In this document: in pieces, positions 1 through 8,385 of the stretch
Position numbering within the stretch: position 1 is the stretch's first letter
Layout of the letters: every line of letters starts with the position of its first letter
Assembly (NCBI GenBank): GCA_964245075.1
Contig: CAXTLC010000014.1
Location: forward strand, 3,806 to 67,805
Source of the DNA: LMUY01 sp964245075
GTDB taxonomy: Bacteria > Pseudomonadota > Alphaproteobacteria > Acetobacterales > Acetobacteraceae
Direction of reading: 5' to 3'
Length of the DNA stretch: 64,000 nucleotides
Made by a program: the position numbers and the translations under genes
The notes under the pieces: generated by a model
The model's input: only the letters and a program-made list of their open reading frames with translations
Told to the model about the DNA's origin: nothing
Databases searched by the model: none

Positions 1-1160
1 TCGTTCCAGGCGCCGGGCAGGTCCGCCACGCGCAGGTCGCCGCCCATCAGGGCCTGCTCCAGCCGGAAGCGCAGGATCACGTGCGCCGGATAGGTCAGCT
101 CGTCGGCGTCCACGCGGATGAAGCCCGGCTGCACCCGGCGCCAAAGACGGGCCAGGTTAGCGGTCCCGTATGGCGCCGGGTCACCGCCGAATGCCGCGTG
201 CAGCTCGGGGCCGAGCCAGGACAGGTACGCGTCCGACCGGCAGGCCTGCATCTCCACGATCAGTGACTGGCTCTCGTGCGCGGCCATTCCGGCGGCCTCG
301 CCCACGGGCTGCCTGGCGTGCGCGGCGGGCAGCCCGCGCTCGTAAAGGGCGTGCCCCGTCTCGTGCAGCACGCCCATGACGGCGCCCGCCGGGTCGGCCT
401 CGTCGTAGCGGGTGGTGATCCGCACGTCCGTCGGCGTGCCGCCGCAGAACGGGTGGGTGGAGCGGTCGAGCCGGGCGTGGGTGAATTCCAGCCCGGCGCG
501 TTGCGACAAGCGGCGGCACAACGCCTCCTGCGTGTCGGCCGGGAACGGGCCGGGAAGCGGGAGCGGGGCGGGGGCGGCGTCCTGCCGGGCCTGCGCGCGG
601 GGCAGCGCGTCCTTCAGGAAAGCCTGGTAGCGGCTGAACACCGGTGCCACGTCGGCTGCGCCGATGCCGGGCTGGTAGCCGTCCATCAGCGCGTCATACG
701 GCGAAAGGCCCAGGGCGGGGGCAATGGCGTCGGCAGCCTGCCGGGTCAGCCGCACCACTTCCGCCAGGTGGGGGGCGACGGCGGCGAAATCGGCGTTGCG
801 CCGCGCTTGCCGCCAGACCGTCTCGCAGGCGGCGTTGGCGCGCGTCGAGGCTTCCACCAGGTCGGCGGGAACCGCGGTGGCGCGGGTGTGGGCATGGCGC
901 ATGAGGTGAAGGTTGGCGTCCTGCCACGGCTCGGCCGGCGCCTCCGCTTCCGCCAGGTCGTCGGCGACAGACGGGTCCGTGAGCAGCCCATGCGCCAGTC
1001 CGGCCAGCACCGCCAGTTGCTCGCCGCGCGCGGCGGCGCCGCCCGGCGGCATGACGGCGGCGGCATCCCAGCCAAGCATGGCAGCAGCTTCGTTCAGCGT
1101 GGCGACACGGGTGAATCGGTCGTGCAATCGCCGGTAGGCGATGTCAGCGGCGGCGTTCAT
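1..1160 (-). CDS. M32 family carboxypeptidase (Taq type), C-terminus cut by window edge
   Basis: Metal-dependent carboxypeptidase that removes C-terminal residues from peptides, expected in the cytoplasm. The frame starts at an ATG at 1160 and stays open to base 1, giving 386 codons of a family that is usually about 500 residues. The zinc motif HETGH is at residues 266-270, inside GVLHETGHALYERGLP as in other M32 enzymes, and an LGWD segment lies near residue 29. The ATG overlaps the SURF1 stop by four bases (ATGA), so it is translationally coupled to the oxidase operon. Nothing suggests it acts on the oxidase; it is a passenger of the operon. Family call is secure, substrate unknown. Confidence 0.9.
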   Translation of the reverse strand, partial: MNAAADIAYRRLHDRFTRVATLNEAAAMLGWDAAAVMPPGGAAARGEQLAVLAGLAHGLLTDPSVADDLAEAEAPAEPWQDANLHLMRHAHTRATAVPADLVEASTRANAACETVWRQARRNADFAAVAPHLAEVVRLTRQAADAIAPALGLSPYDALMDGYQPGIGAADVAPVFSRYQAFLKDALPRAQARQDAAPAPLPLPGPFPADTQEALCRRLSQRAGLEFTHARLDRSTHPFCGGTPTDVRITTRYDEADPAGAVMGVLHETGHALYERGLPAAHARQPVGEAAGMAAHESQSLIVEMQACRSDAYLSWLGPELHAAFGGDPAPYGTANLARLWRRVQPGFIRVDADELTYPAHVILRFRLEQALMGGDLRVADLPGAWN

Positions 1161-1861
1161 TCGGCTTCCCCGGAGCGGACCGTCTTGCGGCAATAGGCGG
1201 TGAACACGACTAGCAAGGCGAATGCCAGTCCGAACCAGGTCAGCGCGTAGTTCAGGTGGTCATTGGAGGGGCGGGGCAGCGCGGTCGCGGGCTCGGGCAG
1301 GCTGCCGGGCGGACCCATGGCGACCAGGATGAACGGCGCGACCTGCGTCAAGCCGAGCGCGCCGCCGATCTTCGCCGGGTCCAGGGTGTAGAAACGCCTC
1401 GCAGCCATGTCATCGGTCGCGCTGAACAGGCCCGGCGCGTCCGGCGCGCGAACGTAGCCCACCACGTCCCCACTGCCCGGCGCACCGGCCTGGCCGTCCG
1501 GCGCCCAGCCGAGGTCCACCAGCACGGGGGATTGCCCAGGACGCTCCAGCGGCTCGATCAGTTGCTCGCCCATGACCGGACCCGTCGGCGTGTCCCGCAC
1601 GTCCGCCCCGTAGCGCGCGCGCAGGTCGGTCCGCAGCCGGCCGCGCACCGCTACCTTGGTGAACGGCAGCGGGTTGGCTGGCAACGGGATGGCGGGGGAC
1701 AGCTCCGCGTGGTCGATCTCGGCCAGGATGCCCAGCTTCCACTGCCGCCGCTGCAACTGCCACGCGCCCAAGCCCAGCAGGATGGCCAGCATGACGGCGG
1801 TAGCCAGCGCCGGGACGAGCAAGGGATGCCGGGCGGTCCGCAGTGCCCCAGAGGCGCTCAT
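1157..1861 (-). CDS. SURF1 family cytochrome oxidase biogenesis protein
   Basis: Inner-membrane assembly factor for cytochrome c oxidase, thought to help deliver heme a to subunit I. The 234-residue product has the SURF1 layout: one membrane helix at about 14-34, a long periplasmic domain, and a second helix at about 206-223 beginning with the family signature HLNYALTWFGLA. I chose the ATG at 1861 because it overlaps the stop of the DUF983 gene (ATGA) and places the first helix at the N-terminus; an upstream in-frame start would add 35 arginine/proline-rich residues that do not look real. Position at the end of the cta operon supports the call. Confidence 0.92.
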   Translation of the reverse strand: MSASGALRTARHPLLVPALATAVMLAILLGLGAWQLQRRQWKLGILAEIDHAELSPAIPLPANPLPFTKVAVRGRLRTDLRARYGADVRDTPTGPVMGEQLIEPLERPGQSPVLVDLGWAPDGQAGAPGSGDVVGYVRAPDAPGLFSATDDMAARRFYTLDPAKIGGALGLTQVAPFILVAMGPPGSLPEPATALPRPSNDHLNYALTWFGLAFALLVVFTAYCRKTVRSGEAE

Positions 1862-2220
1862 CCGGCGCCCATTTCCCCGGGCCGGTTGCGGAACTGCTGG
1901 GCGATCAGGAACGCCTTGAACGGCCGCATCATCCCCACCGTGATCGGGATCGCCAGGGCCGGCCACAGGATCACGTGTACCCAGAGCGGCGGGTTGAAGC
2001 GGAACTCCACCCAGAACGCGAGCGACACCAGGAACGCGCTCTCGATCAGGATGATGAAAGCGGCGGCGCCGTCCCCCGTGTCGGCCGCCGCCAGGTCCAG
2101 GTCACACACCGTGCAGCGGTCCCGGACGGTCAGGATGCCCTGGAACAGCTTGCCCTGCCCACAACGGGGGCAGCGGCAGAGCAGGGAAGCCGCGAGCAGG
2201 CTCGGCGGGGTGGGTGCCAC
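1858..2220 (-). CDS. DUF983 family membrane protein with zinc ribbon
   Basis: Small membrane protein of unknown function commonly found beside cta genes in alphaproteobacteria. The 120 residues contain a zinc-ribbon-like pair C17-P-R-C20 and C36-T-V-C39, then two membrane helices at about 52-70 and 78-97. It starts with GTG at 2220, one base after the ctaE stop, and ends overlapping the SURF1 start. By location it may take part in oxidase assembly or metal handling, but that is guilt by association only. Confidence 0.85.
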   Translation of the reverse strand: MAPTPPSLLAASLLCRCPRCGQGKLFQGILTVRDRCTVCDLDLAAADTGDGAAAFIILIESAFLVSLAFWVEFRFNPPLWVHVILWPALAIPITVGMMRPFKAFLIAQQFRNRPGEMGAG

Positions 2221-2221
2221 G

Positions 2222-3073
2222 CTACTCCGCGACCGTGACGCCGGCGCCCCAGAGGTACACGGCGACGAACAGGAACAGCCAGACCACGTCCACGAAATGC
2301 CAGTACCAGGCCGCCGCCTCGAACCCGAAGTGCCGCTGCGGGGTGAACTGGCCGGCGCGGGAGCGGAACCAGCACACTGTCAGGAAGCAGGTGCCGACGA
2401 TCACGTGGAAGCCGTGGAAGCCGGTGGCCAGGAAGAACACGGCCGGGTAAACGCCGCCGCCGTCGAACTTGAACGGCGCTTCGGAGTACTCCATCGCCTG
2501 GAAGCCGGTGAAGGACATGCCGAGCAGCAGGGTCAGCCCGAGCGCCATGATCAAGTGGCGGCGGTCGCCCTCCAGCAGCGCGTGATGCGCCCAGGTGACG
2601 GTGCAGCCGGACAGCAGCAGGATCATCGTGTTCAGCAGCGGCAGGCTGAACGGGTCAAAGGTGTGGATGCCCGCGGGTGGCCAGACAGCCGGACCGACCG
2701 CGTCCAGCACGTGCTCGGGGAACAGGGCGAAGTGGAAGAAAGCCCAGAAGAAGCCGACGAAGAACATGACCTCGCTGGTGATGAACAGCGTCATGCCGTA
2801 GCGCAGGCCCAGGCGCACGACCGGGGAATGCAGCCCCGGCGTCCGGCTCTCCTTCAGCACGTCCAGCCACCAGAACGCCATGGTCGCGAGCACCACGAAC
2901 AGCCCGGCGCCAAGCCAGAAGTACGACCCGTAATGCGCCGCGTGGATGATGCCCACCACCGTCACCCCAGCCCCCAGCGAGCCGGCCAGCGGCCAGGGGC
3001 TCGGGTTCACCAGATGGTAGGGCTGCTTCATCCCGGACGAGATCTCGGAGGCGGTGGTGACGTGGGTGTCCAT
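2222..3073 (-). CDS. ctaE: Cytochrome c oxidase subunit III
   Basis: Subunit III of the aa3-type heme-copper oxidase, a seven-helix integral membrane protein that stabilises subunit I and proton uptake. The 283-residue product starts MDTHVTTASE and soon shows KQPYHLVNPSPWPL, the family N-terminus. Other family marks are SEVMFFVGFFWAFFH, the GxxxTWAHH-type segment (SGCTVTWAHHALLEG) and the C-terminal WYWHFVDVVWLFLF. I used the internal ATG at 3073; 13 further codons upstream would add MWRKCLRVFCRVI, unlike the family. The gap to ctaG (61 bases) is the widest inside this operon. Neighbouring DUF983 starts one base downstream. Confidence 0.96.
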   Translation of the reverse strand: MDTHVTTASEISSGMKQPYHLVNPSPWPLAGSLGAGVTVVGIIHAAHYGSYFWLGAGLFVVLATMAFWWLDVLKESRTPGLHSPVVRLGLRYGMTLFITSEVMFFVGFFWAFFHFALFPEHVLDAVGPAVWPPAGIHTFDPFSLPLLNTMILLLSGCTVTWAHHALLEGDRRHLIMALGLTLLLGMSFTGFQAMEYSEAPFKFDGGGVYPAVFFLATGFHGFHVIVGTCFLTVCWFRSRAGQFTPQRHFGFEAAAWYWHFVDVVWLFLFVAVYLWGAGVTVAE

Positions 3074-3133
3074 GATGACCCTACAAAATACTCTGAGACA
3101 TTTTCGCCACAATAGGCGAGTGCGGGACGGACG

Positions 3134-3748
3134 TCACCCCCCGGCGCTTCCCGGTTCCAGCACGCGCGGCGCAGCCGTGTTGCCGGTATGCGGCCCGGCC
3201 TTGGCCAGCGCGCCGGACCGGGCGGCTTCTTCCAGCGAGGGGAAGAACGTGTAGGACAGCGTGATCGTGTGGATATCCCGGGTTTCCGGGTCCTGCAGGA
3301 TGGCCGGGTCCACCCAGAAGGAGACGGGGAACTGCACCTTCTCGCCCGGCGACAGCGTTTGTGAGGTGAAGCAGAAGCATTCCGTCTTATGGAAATACCG
3401 GCCGGCGACGTCCGGGGTGACGTTGTAAAGCGCGTGGCCGGTGATCGTATGGTCGGACAGGTTCTTGCCATCGAAGAACGCCAGTTGCTCCTCGCCGAGC
3501 TGCATCGTGACGTGCTTCAGTTCGGGGGCGAACGCCCAGGGCAGTTGCGGGCTGGTGTCCGCGTTCATGGCGACGGTGACGGAGCGGGACACCGCGCCGG
3601 GAGCCGCCTGCGGGCCGATCTGCGGCGTGCCGTCATAGCCGGTCGCGGCGCAGAACATGCGGTACAACGGGACGGACGCGAATGCCACGCCCACCATGCC
3701 TGCCACCACGACGGCCAGCCCGGCACCGATCGCCGCGTTGCGCCTCAT
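3134..3748 (-). CDS. ctaG: Cytochrome c oxidase assembly protein CtaG (Cox11)
   Basis: Copper chaperone that inserts Cu(B) into oxidase subunit I; membrane-anchored with a periplasmic copper-binding domain. The 204 residues have one N-terminal helix (about 6-26), the conserved Cys33 just after it, and the copper motif CFCF at 124-127. The sequence SVPLYRMFCAATGY and the C-terminal SYTFFPSLEE are Cox11 hallmarks. The ATG at 3748 overlaps the stop of the small upstream ORF (ATGA). All expected copper cysteines are present, so the gene looks functional. Confidence 0.95.
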   Translation of the reverse strand: MRRNAAIGAGLAVVVAGMVGVAFASVPLYRMFCAATGYDGTPQIGPQAAPGAVSRSVTVAMNADTSPQLPWAFAPELKHVTMQLGEEQLAFFDGKNLSDHTITGHALYNVTPDVAGRYFHKTECFCFTSQTLSPGEKVQFPVSFWVDPAILQDPETRDIHTITLSYTFFPSLEEAARSGALAKAGPHTGNTAAPRVLEPGSAGG

Positions 3749-3897
3749 GACCCCCGCAGCTTCACGATGGCGATCGCGTAGAACAGCGCCGCCACCGAGA
3801 CGAGCGCCACCAGCAGGGCGATGTTGCGGCCACGCTGGCGGCGGCGCAGTTCCACTGCCTGCGCCGGGGTGAGCGGCGGCGGGAAGCCGTCATCCAA
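3745..3897 (-). CDS. Small single-pass membrane protein of the cta operon
   Basis: A 50-residue protein in the slot between ctaB and ctaG. It starts at a TTG at 3897 that overlaps the ctaB stop (TTGGATGA), has PLTPAQAVELRRRQRGRN as a charged cytoplasmic-type head, and one membrane helix at about 26-45, then a short tail ending in ATGA overlap with ctaG. Small ORFs of this kind are often found here in alphaproteobacterial cta operons and are easily missed. Function is not known to me; a role in assembly or as a small accessory subunit is inference. Tight overlap on both sides is the main evidence that it is real. Confidence 0.75.
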   Translation of the reverse strand: MDDGFPPPLTPAQAVELRRRQRGRNIALLVALVSVAALFYAIAIVKLRGS

Positions 3898-4828
3898 CGT
3901 AGTGGTCGACCGCGACGGCGGCGAACAGCAGCGCCAGGTAGGCGAGCGAGTAGCGGAACGCGGCGCGCGCAGGGGCGTCCTTGGTGAGGCTGACGCCAGC
4001 CGCATCCTGCTTGTCGCGCCAGACCAGGACAGCGCTGAACACGAACCCGGCGCCGAGTGCGGCAGCGGTCAGCCCATAGACCGGGCCAGCCATCCCGAGC
4101 GCCCAGGGCAGCATGGAGAACGGCGCCAGGACCAGGGTGTAGAGCAGGATCTGCAACCGCGTGTGCCGTGCGCCCGCCACCACCGGCAGCATGGGAACGC
4201 CGGCACGCCCGTAATCCTTGCAGGCGTAGAGCGCCAGCGACCAGAAATGCGGCGGCGTCCACAGGAACACGATGCCGAACAGCACCAGCGGCATGGCCGA
4301 GACGTGCCCGGTCACCGCCGCCCAGCCGATCACCGGCGGGAACGCGCCAGCAGCGCCGCCGATGACGATGTTCTGCGGCGTCCGGCGCTTCAGCCACATC
4401 GTGTAGATGAAAACGTAGAACGCGATGGACAGCGCCAGCCACCCTGCCGCGACGACGTTGGTGGCAAGCGCCATCACCACCACGGACGCCACCGAGAGCA
4501 CCACGCCGAAGGCTAGCGCCTCGCCGGGATCGACCCGGCCGGCAGGAATCGGACGCCGCATGGTGCGGTTCATCACCGCGTCGATGTCGCGGTCATACCA
4601 CATGTTGATCGCGCCGGCCGCGCCGGCCGCCACCGCGATGCACATCACCGCGGTGAAGAACAGCACCGGATGCAGGTGCCCCGGCGCCACCATCATGCCG
4701 ACGATCCCTGTCAGCACCACGAGGGTCACGACCCGCGGCTTGAGCAGGTTCACCCAGTCCCGCCACTCCGCCCCCAACGGGGCGGCAGCGGCGGCTGAGG
4801 CGGCGGGGATCGCGGCTGCCTCGCTCAT
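3890..4828 (-). CDS. ctaB: Protoheme IX farnesyltransferase (heme O synthase)
   Basis: Converts heme b to heme o by adding a farnesyl group, the first step to heme a for the oxidase. The 312-residue integral membrane protein belongs to the UbiA prenyltransferase superfamily. The first aspartate-rich motif is NMWYDRDIDAVMNRT, the second region reads YACKDYGRAGVPMLP, and LLKPRVVTLVVLTG marks the N-terminus. I used the ATG at 4828, which overlaps the ctaD stop (ATGA); a start 19 codons upstream would lie inside ctaD and add non-family sequence. Next gene overlaps its stop by eight bases. Confidence 0.96.
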   Translation of the reverse strand: MSEAAAIPAASAAAAAPLGAEWRDWVNLLKPRVVTLVVLTGIVGMMVAPGHLHPVLFFTAVMCIAVAAGAAGAINMWYDRDIDAVMNRTMRRPIPAGRVDPGEALAFGVVLSVASVVVMALATNVVAAGWLALSIAFYVFIYTMWLKRRTPQNIVIGGAAGAFPPVIGWAAVTGHVSAMPLVLFGIVFLWTPPHFWSLALYACKDYGRAGVPMLPVVAGARHTRLQILLYTLVLAPFSMLPWALGMAGPVYGLTAAALGAGFVFSAVLVWRDKQDAAGVSLTKDAPARAAFRYSLAYLALLFAAVAVDHYVG

Positions 4829-6438
4829 CGAACGCGCGGCAGCTCTTCGAAAGTGTGGAACGGGGGCGGGGAGCTGACCGTCCACTCCAGGGTGGTCGCG
4901 CCTTCACCCCAGTAGTTCGCCGGCACCGGCACCTTGGACCGGAACGTCTTGAACAGGACGAAGAAGAATACCAGCACCGACGCGCCCGCGATGTAGGCGC
5001 CCATGGAGGCGACGTGGTTCCAGCCGGCAAAGGCGTCCGGGTAGTCCGGGTAGCGCCGCGGCATGCCGGCCAGGCCCAGGAAGTGCATCGGGAAGAACGT
5101 CAGGTTCACGCCGATGAACGTCACCCAGAAATGCACCTTGCCCCAGAACTCCGGGTACTGGTGGCCGCTCATCTTGCCGATCCAGTAGTAGAAGCCGGCG
5201 AAGATGGAGAACACTGCGCCGAGCGACAGCACGTAGTGGAAATGCGCCACCACGTAGTAGCTGTTGTGCAGGATCTGGTCGATGCCGGCGTTGGACAGTA
5301 CCACGCCGGTCACGCCGCCGACGGTGAACAGGAAGATGAAGCCCACGGCCCACAGCATCGGCACGTTCATCTCGATCGATCCGCCCCACATGGTCGCGAT
5401 CCACGAGAATATCTTGATGCCGGTCGGCACCGCGATGATCATCGTCGCCGCCATGAAGTAGGCCCGCGTGTCCACGCTGATGCCGGAAACGAACATGTGG
5501 TGCGCCCACACGACGAACCCGACCACGCCGATGGCCACCATCGCGTAGGCCATGCCCAGGTAGCCGAACACCGGCTTCTTGCTGAAGGTCGAGATGATGT
5601 GGCTGATCATGCCGAAGCCCGGCAGGATCATGATGTAAACCTCGGGGTGGCCGAAGAACCAGAACAGGTGCTGGAACAGGACCGGGTCGCCGCCGCCCTT
5701 GGGGTCGAAGAACGAGGTGCCGAAGTTGCGGTCGGTGATCAGCATGGTGATGGCGCCGGCCAGCACCGGAATGGCCAGCAGCAGCAGGAACGCCGTCACC
5801 AACATAGACCAGACGAACAGCGGCATCTTGTGCAGCGTCATGCCCGGCGTGCGCATGTTGAGGATCGTCGTGATGAAGTTGATCGCGCCGAGCAGGGAGG
5901 AGATGCCCGCCAGGTGCAGCGCGAACAAGGTGTAGTCCATCGCGATGTCCTGCTGCGCAGACAGCGGGGTGTAGAGCGTCCAGCCGGAACCGGCGCCTTG
6001 GCCGCTTAGCAGCCCGGCCATCACCAGCAGGAAGGCCGGCACCAGCAGCCAGAACGAGATGTTGTTCAGCCGCGGGAACGCCATGTCCGGCGCGCCGATC
6101 ATCAGCGGCACGAACCAGTTGCCGAAGCCGCCGATCATCGCCGGCATGACGGTGAAGAAGATCATGATCAGGCCGTGCGCCGTGACCAGCGTGTTCCAGG
6201 CCTGCCCGCTTTCCACCAGGTGGTTGCCTGGGGACGCGAGCTGCGCCCGCATGATCATGGACAGGACGCCGCCGACCGTTCCCGCGATGATCGCGAAGAT
6301 CAGGTAAAGGGTGCCGATGTCCTTGTGGTTGGTGGAAAACAGCCAGCGCTGCACGAAACCCGGAGCGTGGCCGTGCCCGGCTTCGCCGTGATCCGCGTGG
6401 ACATCACTGGGCGTGCTGTCGAAATTGGTGACCGACAT
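4825..6438 (-). CDS. ctaD: Cytochrome c oxidase subunit I
   Basis: Catalytic subunit of the aa3-type oxidase, holding heme a, heme a3 and Cu(B); reduces O2 and pumps protons. The 537 residues include TAHGLIMIFF (heme a histidine), WFFGHPEVYIMILPGFG (Cu(B) His cross-linked Tyr and the glutamate of the D pathway), VWAHHMF (two Cu(B) histidines) and VVAHFHYVLSLGAVF (heme a3 and heme a histidines). All ligands are visible, so it is an intact A-type enzyme. It starts at ATG 6438, 57 bases after ctaC, and overlaps ctaB. Confidence 0.97.
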   Translation of the reverse strand: MSVTNFDSTPSDVHADHGEAGHGHAPGFVQRWLFSTNHKDIGTLYLIFAIIAGTVGGVLSMIMRAQLASPGNHLVESGQAWNTLVTAHGLIMIFFTVMPAMIGGFGNWFVPLMIGAPDMAFPRLNNISFWLLVPAFLLVMAGLLSGQGAGSGWTLYTPLSAQQDIAMDYTLFALHLAGISSLLGAINFITTILNMRTPGMTLHKMPLFVWSMLVTAFLLLLAIPVLAGAITMLITDRNFGTSFFDPKGGGDPVLFQHLFWFFGHPEVYIMILPGFGMISHIISTFSKKPVFGYLGMAYAMVAIGVVGFVVWAHHMFVSGISVDTRAYFMAATMIIAVPTGIKIFSWIATMWGGSIEMNVPMLWAVGFIFLFTVGGVTGVVLSNAGIDQILHNSYYVVAHFHYVLSLGAVFSIFAGFYYWIGKMSGHQYPEFWGKVHFWVTFIGVNLTFFPMHFLGLAGMPRRYPDYPDAFAGWNHVASMGAYIAGASVLVFFFVLFKTFRSKVPVPANYWGEGATTLEWTVSSPPPFHTFEELPRVR

Positions 6439-6495
6439 CGTCCAAACTCTCCTGCGCCCTGTCGCGGGCAGACATAAGGCCTATGTGGGCCGGTG

Positions 6496-7326
6496 TTACG
6501 GGGCGGCAACCGCCGCGAAATGCTGCGTCCCCGGCCCCATGTCGCTGGCGAACTTGGTCTTCGCCTGCTCCAGCCAGGTCTGGTATTCCGGCTCGGTCAC
6601 GGCGTGCACGTGGATCGGCATGGCACTGTGATTGGTGCCGCAGATCTGGTTGCACTCGCCGTAGTAGTCGCCGGGCTTGTCGATCTTCATCCAGGTCTCG
6701 ATCGTGCGGCCGGGAATGGCGTAGCGCTGCACGCCCAGGGACGGGATGAAGAAGCTGTGGATCACGTCCGCGCCCGTGGTCAGGATGCGGATAGATTTGC
6801 CGGCAGGCACGACGAGCGGGTTGTCCACCGACAACCGGCGGAACTGGCCCGGCCCGATATCGGCGTCGGCCACCATGGTGCTCATGAAGTCGATGTTGTT
6901 GCTGTCCGGGTAGGTGTATTCCCAATACCACTGGTGCCCGGTGACCTTGAGCGTCAGGTCGGCATCCCGTGCGCGGTCCTCGAAATACACCAGGCGGAAG
7001 GACGGGATCGCGATGATCACCAGGATCAGCACCGGCACCACCGTCCAGGCGACCTCCAGGATCGTGTTGTGGCTGATCCGGCTGGCGACCGGGTGGCGCT
7101 TGGCGCTGAACCGCCAGATGACGTAGCCCAGCAAGGCGGCCACGAACACCACCACGGCCGCCATCAGCCATTGAACCAGGCCGTTGAGATCCTGGATGTT
7201 GTTCTCGACCGGGCTGTGCGCGGCCTGCATGCCGAGTTCCCACGGCTTGGGCATTTGAGCGAGAGCGGGTGTCGCCAGCGCGAGCAGGGAAGCGGTCAGC
7301 GCGGCGGCGCGCCGGAAATGGGTCAT
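6496..7326 (-). CDS. ctaC: Cytochrome c oxidase subunit II
   Basis: Electron-entry subunit that carries the binuclear Cu(A) site and takes electrons from cytochrome c. The 276-residue precursor has a signal peptide (1-24, ending TPALAQ), two membrane helices and a periplasmic cupredoxin domain. Cu(A) ligands are present: the histidine in ADVIHSFF and the C-E-C-H-M set in GECNQICGTNHSAM. The aromatic patch GHQWYWEYTYP, which passes electrons to Cu(A), is intact. No C-terminal heme domain is seen, so this is aa3 rather than caa3. The ATG at 7326 gives the signal peptide; a start 22 codons upstream would bury it. First gene of the operon. Confidence 0.96.
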   Translation of the reverse strand: MTHFRRAAALTASLLALATPALAQMPKPWELGMQAAHSPVENNIQDLNGLVQWLMAAVVVFVAALLGYVIWRFSAKRHPVASRISHNTILEVAWTVVPVLILVIIAIPSFRLVYFEDRARDADLTLKVTGHQWYWEYTYPDSNNIDFMSTMVADADIGPGQFRRLSVDNPLVVPAGKSIRILTTGADVIHSFFIPSLGVQRYAIPGRTIETWMKIDKPGDYYGECNQICGTNHSAMPIHVHAVTEPEYQTWLEQAKTKFASDMGPGTQHFAAVAAP

Positions 7327-7378
7327 CGAACTCTTTGTCCTCAATCGCGCTTGGATGGAACCGGACCTATCCGACCCC

Positions 7379-7403
7379 CCGGCGCATATCAAGCGCGCGC
7401 CGG
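7379..7403 (-). terminator. GC-rich hairpin before ctaC, possible terminator of the methyltransferase gene
   Basis: CCGGCGC (7379-7385) pairs with GCGCCGG (7397-7403) around an 11-base loop, starting 10 bases after the methyltransferase stop. No T-run follows it on the minus strand, so it could equally be part of the ctaC leader. Confidence 0.3.
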
Positions 7404-7413
7404 TTCTGCTGCG

Positions 7414-8073
7414 CTAATTGGGGAGGCAGATCAGGGTGAAAAGGCCGACCGGCGGCACCGGCACGCTGGACGCGCGCGCCTGGTCCTCCGGCGGCAGCAA
7501 CGCTTCCGTCTTGAAGTCCGGATGCCACCCGAGCGCACGCCCGGCCGGCGCCATGGCCCGCTCCAGCGCCAGCCGCGGCCCGCTGGTGGCGGCGAAGTGG
7601 TTGACGAACAGCAGCGTCCCGCCCGGCCGCACCACGCGCCGCATCTCGGCGAGCAGGCGGCGCGGGTTCGGCACGACGGAAGCGACGAACATGGCCACCG
7701 CGACGTCGAATTGCGCGTCGGCGAAGCCGGTGGCTTCCGCGTCCTGCTCCTGCAAGGCCACCACGTTGGCGAGGCACTCGCGCTCCACCCGGGTCCGCGC
7801 ACGGGCCAGCATGTCATCGGACAGGTCGATGCCGGTGACCCGCTTGCTTGTCAGGTAATGCGGCAACGCGAGGCCGGTGCCGACGCCGACTTCCAGCACG
7901 TCGCGTCCGGGCAAGGCGTTGACCGCTTCCACCGCGCGCCGTCGGCCCGGCCCCGACACCCCGCCGAACACCGCGTCATAGACCGAGGCCCAGCGCCGGT
8001 AGGCGGAGCGAACCGCGTCGGCATCAAGCGTGGCAGGCCGGCGGCGCGGGGCCGCCAGAATTGGGCTGGTCAT
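7414..8073 (-). CDS. Class I SAM-dependent methyltransferase, PmtA-like
   Basis: A 219-residue Rossmann-fold methyltransferase. The SAM motif VLEVGVGTGLALP is at about 59-71, followed by GIDLSDDML (acidic residue for the ribose) and a motif-III-like VVRPGGTLLFVNHF. The motif wording and size match the short soluble phosphatidylethanolamine N-methyltransferases (PmtA) of Rhodobacter type, which make phosphatidylcholine by repeated methylation. A ubiquinone/menaquinone-type methyltransferase is the alternative. It is separated from ctaC by 87 bases and from the cold-shock gene by 31 bases, so it may have its own promoter. Confidence 0.75.
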   Translation of the reverse strand: MTSPILAAPRRRPATLDADAVRSAYRRWASVYDAVFGGVSGPGRRRAVEAVNALPGRDVLEVGVGTGLALPHYLTSKRVTGIDLSDDMLARARTRVERECLANVVALQEQDAEATGFADAQFDVAVAMFVASVVPNPRRLLAEMRRVVRPGGTLLFVNHFAATSGPRLALERAMAPAGRALGWHPDFKTEALLPPEDQARASSVPVPPVGLFTLICLPN

Positions 8074-8104
8074 CCGGCCTTGCTACAAGGCGCAAGCCGG
8101 CGCT

Positions 8105-8326
8105 TCAAGGTCCCGGCGCGCTATTCTGCAAGACCGGTCCTGCGGCGGCACGGCCGTCCTGCTGCTGCTCCACCTCAGAACGCAGTTTCTGCCCCCCGCC
8201 GAAGTGGCGAGCGCCGGCACGCCGGGCAGCGCTGGTGTGCACGAGGACGTCCTCGCTGCCTGTTTCCGACTCAGTAAAGCCGTAGCCCTTGGTTGGGCTG
8301 AAACAGCCGACGGTGCCGGACGCCAT
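8105..8326 (-). CDS. Cold-shock-domain protein with degenerate RNA-binding motif
   Basis: A 73-residue protein recognisable as a CspA-family cold-shock domain: it opens MASGTVGCFSPTKGYGF and continues DVLVHTSAARRAG and GQKLRSEVEQ. RNP1 (KGYGF) is kept and RNP2 is VLVHT rather than VFVHI. The usual VKWF near residue 7 is VGCF, losing the lysine and the nucleic-acid-stacking tryptophan. The tail after residue 58 also departs from the family. It has a strong ribosome site (AAGGAGGGG) eight bases before the ATG, so it is probably translated. It is either a divergent family member or a gene decaying by point changes. Confidence 0.7.
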   Translation of the reverse strand: MASGTVGCFSPTKGYGFTESETGSEDVLVHTSAARRAGARHFGGGQKLRSEVEQQQDGRAAAGPVLQNSAPGP

Positions 8327-8333
8327 CGCGAAC

Positions 8334-8346
8334 CCCTCCTTGAGGG
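8334..8346 (-). promoter_or_regulatory. Short hairpin covering the cold-shock gene ribosome-binding site
   Basis: On the minus strand CCCTC-AAG-GAGGG forms a 5-bp stem with the AAGGAGGGG ribosome site in its loop and right arm, 8 to 20 bases before the ATG. Such pairing could make translation depend on temperature or on bound proteins; this is inference from base pairing only. Confidence 0.35.
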
Positions 8347-8367
8347 AAGGGCAACCCCGCGCCCGGT

Positions 8368-8385
8368 CCTGGGGTGAACCCCAGG
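8368..8385 (-). promoter_or_regulatory. Perfect hairpin in cold-shock mRNA leader
   Basis: CCTGGGG-TTCA-CCCCAGG, a perfect 7-bp stem, sits 42 to 59 bases upstream of the cold-shock start in the 127-base gap after gcrA. It could end gcrA transcription (no T-run follows) or be a structured 5' leader, which cold-shock mRNAs commonly have. Confidence 0.4.

Noticed and set aside
276..1196. Long plus-strand open frame opposite the M32 peptidase
   Set aside because: Antisense shadow in high-GC DNA; arginine/glycine-rich with no domain, while the minus strand has a clear peptidase.
6465..6495. AGGCCT-centred near palindrome between ctaC and ctaD
   Set aside because: Short and imperfect; no T-run and no shared copy elsewhere.
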